Shown here: in pieces, positions 6,196 through 13,251 of the stretch
Layout of the letters: every line of letters begins with the position of its first letter
Position numbering within the stretch: position 1 is the stretch's first letter
From: Ruminococcus sp. CAG:254
Lineage (GTDB): Bacteria; Bacillota; Clostridia; Oscillospirales; Ruminococcaceae
Direction of reading: 5' to 3'
Assembly (NCBI GenBank): GCA_000433635.1
Contig: HF997975.1
Location: 126,337 to 146,729 of the forward strand
DNA: 20,393 nt
Notes under the pieces: model-generated
Told to the model about the DNA's origin: nothing
The model's input: only the letters and a program-made list of their open reading frames with translations
Database searches by the model: none
Position numbers and translations under genes: made by a program

Positions 6196-7269
6196 ATGGC
6201 AAAAACGAGAGTAGCCGTTTTGTTTGGCGGCGTTTCCAGCGAACATGAAGTTTCCCTGATGTCTGCAACCAATGTGATTCGCAGCATTCCGAAGGAAAAA
6301 TACGAAGTCATTTGTATTGGGATTACCAAGAAGGGCAGATGGCTGTATTTTCCGGGCGATGTCAGTGAAATTGCTTCTGGTGCATGGGAAACGAACCCGG
6401 ACTGCACCGCTGCAATTATTTCCCCAGACCCGATTCACAAGGGAATTATCACGATTGAAAACGGGGAAACCTATAATAAAAAGATTGATGTTGTCTTTCC
6501 GGTGCTGCACGGCAGAAACGGCGAAGACGGCAGATTACAGGGACTGTTGGAACTGGCAAAGCTGCCGTATGTTGGATGCGGTACTCTGAGCAGTGCTCTC
6601 TGCATGGATAAGTGCATGACGCATACCGTTTTGGACTACAATGGTATTCGTACAGCAAAGTGGGCTTGCGTCAGCCAGCGGGAAATTGGAAAGATGGAAG
6701 AAACCTGTCAGGCAATTGCAGAAACATTGGGCTTTCCAGTCTTTGTAAAGCCGGCAAATGCAGGCTCTTCTGTGGGTGTCAACAAGGCAACCGATATGGA
6801 AACCCTTCGGGAAGCCATTCAGATTGCATTTTCTCATGACTGCAAGGTCGTAATTGAAGAATTTATTGACGGCAAAGAACTGGAAGTTGCCGTATTCGGC
6901 TATGATGCACCGTTTGCATCTTATGTTGGAGAAATCCAGCCGGCAGCAGAATTTTACGACTATGAAGACAAATACATCACAGGCACTTCTCAGCTCTTTA
7001 TTCCGGCACGGATTACCGATGCACAGTCGGATATGCTGCGGGAAACTGCTGTTAAGGCATACAAGGCACTGGGCTGCAAGGGCTTGTCGAGAGTGGACTT
7101 CTTCCTGCAAAAGGATGGCGGCATCATTCTGAACGAAATCAACACCCTGCCGGGCTTCACCAACATCAGCATGTATCCGAAGCTGATGGAACATCTGGGC
7201 ATGTCACAGGAATACTTAGTGGATAAGTTGATTGAACAGGCAATGGAAAATGCAGAACGGATGTATTAA
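6196..7269 (+). CDS. ddl: D-alanine--D-alanine ligase
   Basis: The 357-residue ATP-grasp enzyme makes D-Ala-D-Ala for the peptidoglycan stem peptide. The substrate-binding EHEVS is at residues 16-20. The ATP-grasp core follows, with LPYVGCGTLSSALCMDK, FPVFVKPANAGSSVGVNK and VVIEEFIDGKELEVAV. Then come DYEDKYITGTSQ (omega loop with Tyr, as in D-Ala-D-Ala ligases), SRVDFFLQ and LNEINTLPGFTNISMYPKL, which carries the Mg2+-binding residues. The Tyr in the omega loop and the overall sequence favour D-Ala over D-lactate as acceptor, so this looks like the housekeeping ligase and not a vancomycin-resistance enzyme. TAGGAG lies about 10 nt before the ATG. It is the first gene of a cell wall run followed by murI. 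Confidence 0.96.
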   Translation: MAKTRVAVLFGGVSSEHEVSLMSATNVIRSIPKEKYEVICIGITKKGRWLYFPGDVSEIASGAWETNPDCTAAIISPDPIHKGIITIENGETYNKKIDVVFPVLHGRNGEDGRLQGLLELAKLPYVGCGTLSSALCMDKCMTHTVLDYNGIRTAKWACVSQREIGKMEETCQAIAETLGFPVFVKPANAGSSVGVNKATDMETLREAIQIAFSHDCKVVIEEFIDGKELEVAVFGYDAPFASYVGEIQPAAEFYDYEDKYITGTSQLFIPARITDAQSDMLRETAVKAYKALGCKGLSRVDFFLQKDGGIILNEINTLPGFTNISMYPKLMEHLGMSQEYLVDKLIEQAMENAERMY

Positions 7270-7318
7270 TACAGCCGGAACGCAGTCATTTCATGGAGAA
7301 GCAGAGAGGATAGAGAGC

Positions 7319-8140
7319 ATGAAAAATGATGCCATCGGTGTATTTGATTCTGGCATGGGCGGTTTGACAACGGTCAAAGAACTGAATCGATTGTTACCGC
7401 ATGAGAATATTATTTATTTTGGAGATACTGCTCGTGTTCCATACGGCAGCCGCAGTCCGGAAACGATTCTGCGGTATGCAAAGGAGGACGTTGCATTTCT
7501 GCGACAGTATCAGGTGAAAATGATTATTGCAGCCTGCGGAACGGTGAGTTCCATCGTTGGCGACCAGCCATTTGTAACAGATATTCCGTTTGCCGGTGTC
7601 ATTTATCCGGCAGTCGAGGCAGCTTGTGCCGTCACCAAAACCAAACGCATTGGAATCATTGGCACATCCGCCACCATTAAAAGCAAGAGCTATGAGAGAG
7701 CCATTTTGCAGCAGCATCCGGATTTCTTTGTTGCAACGCAGGCGTGTCCGCTGTTCGTTCATCTGGTGGAGAACGGTTATACCGATTTCAACAATCCTGT
7801 GACCCGACTGGTTGCAGAGGAATATTTAACGCCGATAAAAGAACAGAAAGTGGACACCTTGATTTTAGGATGTACCCATTATCCGGTGATTGCGGATTTA
7901 ATCGGGGATATTATGGGACGGGACGTTGCCCTGATTTCTCCGGGTGCAGAAACCGCCGGCTATGCAAAGAAATGTCTGGCAGAACAAAACCTGCTGAGCG
8001 ACCGGACAGAAAAGGGTAAGAACACATACTATGTCAGCGACAGCGTTTCTCTGTTTACCGAGAATGCAGCCCATTTCTTACAGGAAGAGGTGTCCGGTGC
8101 GGTTTATCAGAGCAGCTGGCAGAAGGAGGCAGGCTGTTGA
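7319..8140 (+). CDS. murI: Glutamate racemase
   Basis: The 273-residue enzyme interconverts L- and D-glutamate to supply D-Glu for peptidoglycan. It opens MKNDAIGVFDSGMGGLTTV and has GDTARVPYGSRS. The two catalytic Cys are at residue 73 (ACGTVSS) and residue 185 (LGCTHYPVI). The residue after the first Cys is Gly where many MurI proteins have Asn (CNT), while the Thr is kept. The frame is open 29 codons upstream into ddl, but the ATG at 7319 begins the conserved protein and has a GAGAGGA-type site before it. It follows ddl by 49 nt and its stop overlaps the start of the next gene. Confidence 0.95.
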   Translation: MKNDAIGVFDSGMGGLTTVKELNRLLPHENIIYFGDTARVPYGSRSPETILRYAKEDVAFLRQYQVKMIIAACGTVSSIVGDQPFVTDIPFAGVIYPAVEAACAVTKTKRIGIIGTSATIKSKSYERAILQQHPDFFVATQACPLFVHLVENGYTDFNNPVTRLVAEEYLTPIKEQKVDTLILGCTHYPVIADLIGDIMGRDVALISPGAETAGYAKKCLAEQNLLSDRTEKGKNTYYVSDSVSLFTENAAHFLQEEVSGAVYQSSWQKEAGC

Positions 8141-8568
8141 AGAAAAAAGTAGAAATTATCCTGCGGAGCGTGCAGCGAAACGAAGAGGAAGAAAACGAAA
8201 CAGAATTGCGAACCGAAGGCGTTTATGAGCACGACGGAAAAAACTGGTCGGTTTCCTATGAAGAATCGGAAGCAACCGGCTTTGAGGACTCCACTACGGA
8301 AATCACTGGAACAGAGGGACGGTGTGTTTCCATTGTACGGCGTGGTTCGGCAAATTCCAACCTGATGATTGAAACGGGGAAGAAACATTATTGCCTGTAC
8401 GGAACACCGTTCGGTGATATGACCCTTGGGATTTATACCAACAAGATTGAAGACAATCTGAGTCCGCAGGGCGGTCGGTTGTATCTGCGGTATACGCTGG
8501 ATGTCAATGCGTCTTTCTTATCCGATAATGAAATTTATCTGGAAGTCGTAACGCAGCAGGAAGCATAA
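8137..8568 (+). CDS. DUF1934 (YwiB-like) beta-barrel protein
   Basis: The 143-residue acidic protein matches the DUF1934 family, a small calycin-like barrel of unknown function that often lies next to argS in Firmicutes. Features include VEIILRSVQRNEEEENETEL, ITGTEGRCVSIVRRG, YGTPFGDMTLGIYT and a closing GGRLYLRYTLDVN. The start is TTG at 8137, overlapping the murI stop (TTGA). AAGGAGG at 8123-8129, 7 nt before it, is the strongest possible site and decides this start. Translation is probably coupled to murI. It has no signal peptide and so should be cytoplasmic. The family assignment rests on recognition of the pattern and on the neighbour argS. Confidence 0.85.
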   Translation: MKKKVEIILRSVQRNEEEENETELRTEGVYEHDGKNWSVSYEESEATGFEDSTTEITGTEGRCVSIVRRGSANSNLMIETGKKHYCLYGTPFGDMTLGIYTNKIEDNLSPQGGRLYLRYTLDVNASFLSDNEIYLEVVTQQEA

Positions 8569-8609
8569 ATACAGGAAGCAAACACAAAGAGAGTGAGGAA
8601 TTTTAGAAT

Positions 8610-10298
8610 ATGGCAGATTGCATGAAACTTGCAGAAAAGGAATTATATACCTTATTATTAGAGAGCGTTGGCCGTGCAGTTGCGGCGGGCACATTGCCGG
8701 CAGAGCCGATGAACACTTTTAAGATTGAAGTTCCGGCAGATAAAAGCCATGGCGATTTTGCCGCAAATATTGCAATGGTAAATGCAAAGGCATTCCGGAT
8801 GCCGCCGAGAAAGATTGCAGAGGCAATTTTCAACGAATTGCAGTTGCAGGGCAGCAGCTTTGAAAAGGCAGAAATTGCAGGGCCGGGCTTCATGAACTTT
8901 TTCCTGAAACGGCAGTGGTTTTCTAAGACCGCACAGACCGTTCTGGCGGAAGGCGATGACTACGGCAAGACCGAAACCGGAGCAGGCAAGCGGATTTTGG
9001 TGGAATTTGTATCCGCCAACCCAACAGGCCCGATGCATGTCGGAAATGCAAGAGGCGGTGCACTGGGCGACAGCCTTGCAGAAATCTTGAACTGGGCTGG
9101 CTACCATGCAGAACGGGAATTTTACATCAACGATGCTGGTAATCAGATTGAAAAGTTTGCCACTTCACTGGAAGTGCGGTATTTGCAGCTGTTTGACCCG
9201 TCTGTTCCGATGCCGGAAGATGCGTATCAGGGCGTGGACATCATCGAACACGCAGAAGCATTTCGGGATTTGTATGGCGACAAATATGTGAACTGCGACA
9301 GCAAGCAGCGGAGAGATGCATTGGTTGGCTATGCTCTGCCGAAGAACATTGCCGGACTGGAACGGGATTTGAAGAAGTACCGCATTGTCTATGACAACTG
9401 GTTTCGGGAAAGCACCCTGCACAAAAATGGCAGCGTAAAGCATGTAGTAGAAGAGCTGACCAAGCGGGGCTATACCTATGAACAGGATGGAGCAGTTTGG
9501 TTCAAGGCAACAGAATTCGGTGCAGATAAGGATTTTGTACTGGTTCGTGCGAACGGAATCCCGACTTACATTGTGCCGGATATCGCTTACCACTATGACA
9601 AGCTGATGACCAGACACTTTGACCGTGCGATTGATATTCTGGGTGCTGACCACCACGGCTATGTACCACGCTTGAAAGCAGCCCTGACTGCAATGGGGGC
9701 AGATGCAAACCGGCTGGATGTTGTTCTGATGCAGATGGTAATGCTGATGCGGGACGGCGAAGTCGTAAAGCTGTCCAAGCGGAGCGGAAAGGCAATCACA
9801 CTGGTAACCCTGCTGGATGAAATTCCGATTGATGCAGCAAGATTCTTCTTTAACACCAGAGAAGCAAATTCTCACTTTGAATTTGATTTGGATTTGGCTG
9901 TGGAACAGTCCTCTCAGAATCCGGTTTACTATGTTCAGTATGCCCATGCAAGAATTTGCAGCTTGCTGCGGAACATGGAAGAAGAAGGCGTTTCTGTGGG
10001 CGAAGCAGATTTGTCTGTTCTGAATCTGCTGGAACAGCCGCAGGAAATTGCTCTGATTCGGCATCTGGCCGCACTGCCATCCAGAATTGATGCAGCAGCT
10101 GCTTCCTATGACCCGTCTGAAATGACGAAGTATGCAACGGAACTGGCAACGCTGTTCCACAAGTTTTATGATGCTTGCACGGTTAAGCACGCAGAACCGG
10201 AACTCCAGCAGGCAAGACTGCTGCTCTGTCAGGCTGCCAAGCAGGCTCTGCGGAATACACTGCGGATTTTGAAAATCGATTGTCCGGAAAAGATGTAA
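8610..10298 (+). CDS. argS: Arginyl-tRNA synthetase
   Basis: This 562-residue class I synthetase joins arginine to tRNA-Arg. The N-terminal Add1 domain (about 1-115) contains VPADKSHGDFAANIAM. The catalytic part has VEFVSANPTGPMHVGNARGG, with the HIGH-type motif HVGN at 143-146, and YINDAGNQIEKFATSL. It continues with WFKATEFGADKDFVLVRANG and ILGADHHGYV, and the KMSKS-type loop is KLSKRSG at 387-393. The helical anticodon-binding C-terminus contains NPVYYVQYAHARICSLLR and FHKFYDACTV. A modest GTGAGG site precedes the ATG. It lies 41 nt after the DUF1934 gene and ends the ddl-murI-DUF1934-argS run. Confidence 0.98.
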   Translation: MADCMKLAEKELYTLLLESVGRAVAAGTLPAEPMNTFKIEVPADKSHGDFAANIAMVNAKAFRMPPRKIAEAIFNELQLQGSSFEKAEIAGPGFMNFFLKRQWFSKTAQTVLAEGDDYGKTETGAGKRILVEFVSANPTGPMHVGNARGGALGDSLAEILNWAGYHAEREFYINDAGNQIEKFATSLEVRYLQLFDPSVPMPEDAYQGVDIIEHAEAFRDLYGDKYVNCDSKQRRDALVGYALPKNIAGLERDLKKYRIVYDNWFRESTLHKNGSVKHVVEELTKRGYTYEQDGAVWFKATEFGADKDFVLVRANGIPTYIVPDIAYHYDKLMTRHFDRAIDILGADHHGYVPRLKAALTAMGADANRLDVVLMQMVMLMRDGEVVKLSKRSGKAITLVTLLDEIPIDAARFFFNTREANSHFEFDLDLAVEQSSQNPVYYVQYAHARICSLLRNMEEEGVSVGEADLSVLNLLEQPQEIALIRHLAALPSRIDAAAASYDPSEMTKYATELATLFHKFYDACTVKHAEPELQQARLLLCQAAKQALRNTLRILKIDCPEKM

Positions 10299-10303
10299 AT
10301 CCA

Positions 10304-10341
10304 ATTTTCCGGAAGAATCACTGGAAAATAACTCTTTTTTT
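10304..10341 (+). terminator. Probable terminator of argS
   Basis: A 7-bp stem (ATTTTCC at 10304-10310 with GGAAAAT at 10323-10329) and a 12-nt loop are followed by a run of eight T at 10334-10341. The stem is short and AT-rich, so termination may be incomplete. Confidence 0.6.
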
Positions 10342-10414
10342 GCAAGTTCCTTTGTGATAGTTTCATGAAAAATATAAATTTTACAATTCGTCTATATCTT
10401 TTTGCGGTCGGATG

Positions 10415-10450
10415 TGCTACAATTTTCTATATATTCGAGCAGTTTGCTCG
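10415..10450 (+). promoter_or_regulatory. Extended -10 promoter and inverted repeat before the PucR-like regulator
   Basis: TGCTACAAT (10415-10423) forms an extended -10 element with no good -35 at 17 nt. Just downstream, around the predicted start, is CGAGCA-gtt-TGCTCG (10436-10450), a perfect 6-bp inverted repeat. It could be an operator for autoregulation or a 5' RNA stem. The rest of the 215-nt gap is AT-rich without further signals. Confidence 0.55.
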
Positions 10451-10513
10451 GATAACGGACAAGAAACCGTTTTGCGTTGTTGTATAAGATAGAAAACGAA
10501 AGGATGTTTCAAT

Positions 10514-11599
10514 ATGTCGAATCGATTGTTTCAGGGGCTTGTCCATCAGATGCGGGATACCATTGATGCGACTGTCGGCGTTGTGGATGATAGTGCAACC
10601 ATTATTGCTTGCAGCGATCTGACGAAAGTCGGCACCACCAATGAATTCGTTTCTTTGGATCTGAGTGATGTCCATGATATTTTTATCCGGGACGGATATA
10701 CATATAAGCCGTTCGGCTCTCCGAATAAGCCGGAATATGCGGTATTCGTAGAGGGCGTAGATGATGCAGCTGCAAAGTATGCCAACATTCTGGCAATTGC
10801 ACTGTTTAACGTTAAGCAGTATTATGATGAAAAATATGACCGCAACAACTTCATCAAGAATGTGGTTTTGGACAACGTCCTGCCGGGCGATATTGTCATC
10901 AAGGCAAGAGAACTGCATTTTAATGCGGAAGTCAGCCGGGTTGTCCTGCTGATTCGGATTGTATCCACCAACGATGTTTCTGCTTATGATGTCATCCAGA
11001 ACCTGTTCCCGGACAAGAACAAGGATTTTGTCTTTACCATTTCGGAAAGTGATATCGTTCTGGTAAAGGAAATCAAGGGGGCTGTGGACGCCAAAGACTT
11101 GGAAAAGCTGGCTCGTTCCATTGCGGATACACTCAGCGGCGAATTTTATACCCGTGTCAATGTCGGTATCGGTACCATTGTGGACAGCATCAAAGAACTG
11201 TCCCGTTCCTTCAAGGAGGCACAGACCGCTCTGGAAGTCGGAAAGGTCTTCGATACGGATAAAGCCATTGTCAGCTACGATAATCTGGGCATTGCACGCC
11301 TGATTTACCACCTGCCGACCACCTTGTGTGAAACATTCTTGCACGAAGTGTTCAAGCGGGGCAGCATTGAATCTTTGGATCACGAAACACTGTTTACCAT
11401 TCAAAAGTTCTTTGAAAATAATCTGAATGTTTCTGAAACTTCCAGAAAGCTGTTTGTACACCGGAATACGCTGGTATACCGGCTGGAAAAGATCAAGAAG
11501 CTGACAGGTTTGGACTTGCGGGAATTTGACCACGCCATCATCTTTAAGATTGCATTGATGGTTAAGCGGTATCTGTCCGCAAATCCGGCAAAATTCTAA
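10514..11599 (+). CDS. PucR/CdaR-family transcriptional regulator
   Basis: The 361-residue protein has three parts. The N-terminal sensor-like region (about 1-110) includes TVGVVDDSATIIACSD, the middle GGDEF-like PucR region is about 120-250, and the C-terminal HTH_30 domain is about 285-355. The HTH reads TIQKFFENNLNVSETSRKLF followed by HRNTLVYRLEKIKKLTGLDL, which is diagnostic for PucR/CdaR proteins. Such regulators typically respond to small carboxylated metabolites, but the ligand here is unknown. It stands 51 nt upstream of ftsE in the same direction with no clear terminator between them. It may therefore be transcribed with ftsEX and might control that operon. The ATG at 10514 has only a weak AAAGGA site. 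Confidence 0.88.
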   Translation: MSNRLFQGLVHQMRDTIDATVGVVDDSATIIACSDLTKVGTTNEFVSLDLSDVHDIFIRDGYTYKPFGSPNKPEYAVFVEGVDDAAAKYANILAIALFNVKQYYDEKYDRNNFIKNVVLDNVLPGDIVIKARELHFNAEVSRVVLLIRIVSTNDVSAYDVIQNLFPDKNKDFVFTISESDIVLVKEIKGAVDAKDLEKLARSIADTLSGEFYTRVNVGIGTIVDSIKELSRSFKEAQTALEVGKVFDTDKAIVSYDNLGIARLIYHLPTTLCETFLHEVFKRGSIESLDHETLFTIQKFFENNLNVSETSRKLFVHRNTLVYRLEKIKKLTGLDLREFDHAIIFKIALMVKRYLSANPAKF

Positions 11600-11650
11600 C
11601 CATTTTCGGTCTGTCATCTATCTGAACATAGAAAGGACTGTATAAGACAC

Positions 11651-12340
11651 ATGGTGGAAATGAGAGATGTCTCTGTTGTGTACTCCGGCGGTGTCGATGC
11701 TTTGCATAACGTCAACCTGAAAATCAATGATGGGGACTTTGCATTTGTCGTTGGACCATCGGGTGCAGGAAAAAGTACCATGATCAAGCTGATTTTAAAG
11801 GAAATCAACCCAAGCAGCGGTACGGTTTTCGTCAACGGCTACCATCTCGGAAAACTGAAGCAGCGGCAAGTGCCGGCACTGCGGCGGACGATTGGGTTTG
11901 TCTTTCAGGATTTCCGTCTGATTCCGTCCATGACGGTGTATGAAAACATCGCATTTGTGCTGCGAGTGATTGACGCACCCACTTCGTATATCAAAAAGCG
12001 AGTGGCGTATGTGATCGACTTGGTTGGCTTGCAGGATAAAGCAAAAAATTATCCGAACGAGCTGTCCGGCGGCGAAATGCAGCGGGTTGCCATTGCAAGA
12101 GCATTGGTCAACGACCCGCAGCTGATTATTGCGGACGAACCAACCGGCAACATTGATCCGGAACTTTCCTATGAAATCGTAGACCTTCTGCGGGAAATTA
12201 ACGAATGCGGCACAACCATTCTCATGGTTACGCATGAACACAGTTTAGTTCGTTATTTTGGCGGGCGGATTATCACGATTCAACAGGGTCGGATTGTGTT
12301 TGACGAAGTAGTTGGAGGCAATTTAATTCATGAAAGTTAG
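11651..12340 (+). CDS. ftsE: Cell division ATP-binding protein FtsE
   Basis: The 229-residue ABC ATPase has Walker A GPSGAGKS at 35-42, Q-loop region FVFQDFRLIP at about 84-92, signature LSGGE at 138-142 and Walker B LIIADE at 158-163 with DEPTGNIDPE. The opening MRDVSVVYSGGVDALHNVN and the partner gene identify it as FtsE. With FtsX it forms a membrane complex that does not move a solute but uses ATP to activate cell wall hydrolases at the division site. Its 3' end overlaps ftsX by 11 nt. A GAAAGGA site precedes the ATG at a long spacing. Confidence 0.97.
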   Translation: MVEMRDVSVVYSGGVDALHNVNLKINDGDFAFVVGPSGAGKSTMIKLILKEINPSSGTVFVNGYHLGKLKQRQVPALRRTIGFVFQDFRLIPSMTVYENIAFVLRVIDAPTSYIKKRVAYVIDLVGLQDKAKNYPNELSGGEMQRVAIARALVNDPQLIIADEPTGNIDPELSYEIVDLLREINECGTTILMVTHEHSLVRYFGGRIITIQQGRIVFDEVVGGNLIHES

Positions 12341-13235
12341 TGGCTTAAAGTATTTGGCCAAACAAGGAGTGGAAAATATCTGGAAAAACCGGATGATGTC
12401 GTTTGCATCATTTTGTGTGCTTCTGGTTTCTCTGCTTCTGGTTGGTGTTGCAACGCTGTTCTATATGAACATTTCTTCGATGATGGGCGGTATTGAAAAT
12501 AAAAATGAAATCATTGTTTATTTGGATGAAAATACCACACAGGAAGAGGTCAGCGTCCTGAAGGGACAGCTGAGCCAGATTGACAACATCGCAGAGGTCA
12601 ATTTTTATTCCAAGGAAGAATCATTTGAAGACTTGAAAAACAGCATGGACGGGTACGAAATGCTCTTCGATTCGCTTGGAGACGACAATCCTTTGGTTGA
12701 TGCTTATCGCCTGCGGGTGAAGAATATCGACCAGATTGCAGATACCATTGTCCAGATTGAATCTCTGGATCATATCTATTCCATACGAGCACCGATGGAT
12801 TTCGTCAATCTGTTGATGGAACTGCGGCGAATCATTACCATTGTATGCAGCGTGATTATTGTTGCATTGATTGTAATTTCGCTGGTCATCATTGCGAATA
12901 CTACAAAAGCAAGTGTATTTGCAAGACGTTCCGAGATTCAGATTATGAAATATGTTGGTGCGACCAATGCATTCATTCGGATTCCTTTTTTCGTAGAAGG
13001 CATGGTGACAGGATTTTTGGCCGGCTGTGTGGCGTTTGTCATCACGTGGGTCAGCTATGATTCCCTGATTAACCTTGTAACGAATCAGACGGATTTTGTT
13101 TCTGTCATCGGCAGAGGCAGCATCATGTCATTCGGACAAGTTGCCGGAGTCGTTGCTCTTGCCTATATTGGCAGTGGTGTGCTGTTTGGTGCACTTGGCA
13201 GCGTCTTATCTATGAGAAAACATCTGAATGTCTAA
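12330..13235 (+). CDS. ftsX: Cell division protein FtsX
   Basis: The 301-residue permease-like protein has one helix at about 25-45 and a large external loop at 46-168 with NKNEIIVYLDENTTQEEV and VNFYSKEESFEDLK. Three further helices lie at about 169-189, 220-241 and 268-292. The motif FARRSEIQIMKYVGATNAFIR between helices 2 and 3 is characteristic of FtsX, as is the external loop that binds the hydrolase partner in other species. GGAGG lies 12 nt upstream within ftsE. It is followed after only 16 nt by a secreted M23 protein, the likely partner. Confidence 0.97.
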   Translation: MKVSGLKYLAKQGVENIWKNRMMSFASFCVLLVSLLLVGVATLFYMNISSMMGGIENKNEIIVYLDENTTQEEVSVLKGQLSQIDNIAEVNFYSKEESFEDLKNSMDGYEMLFDSLGDDNPLVDAYRLRVKNIDQIADTIVQIESLDHIYSIRAPMDFVNLLMELRRIITIVCSVIIVALIVISLVIIANTTKASVFARRSEIQIMKYVGATNAFIRIPFFVEGMVTGFLAGCVAFVITWVSYDSLINLVTNQTDFVSVIGRGSIMSFGQVAGVVALAYIGSGVLFGALGSVLSMRKHLNV

Positions 13236-13251
13236 AAGGAGGAAACAGTAT

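Noticed and set aside
6003..6248. Small + strand frame across the ddl promoter and start
   Set aside because: It spans the divergent promoters, has no ribosome binding site and overlaps the ddl start out of frame.
6196..7269. Ddl considered as a D-Ala-D-Lac (vancomycin-resistance) ligase
   Set aside because: The omega loop keeps the Tyr of D-Ala-D-Ala ligases, and the neighbours (murI, argS) are housekeeping genes with no vanH or vanX.
9165..10304. Long - strand open frame (379 codons) opposite argS
   Set aside because: It lies wholly antisense to a clear argS with conserved motifs, its translation is rich in Cys, His and Gln with no domain, and no start signal is seen.
10427..11617. Long - strand open frame (396 codons) opposite the PucR-like gene
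   Set aside because: The + strand protein has a convincing C-terminal HTH and the - strand product has no family features. It is a by-product of codon bias.
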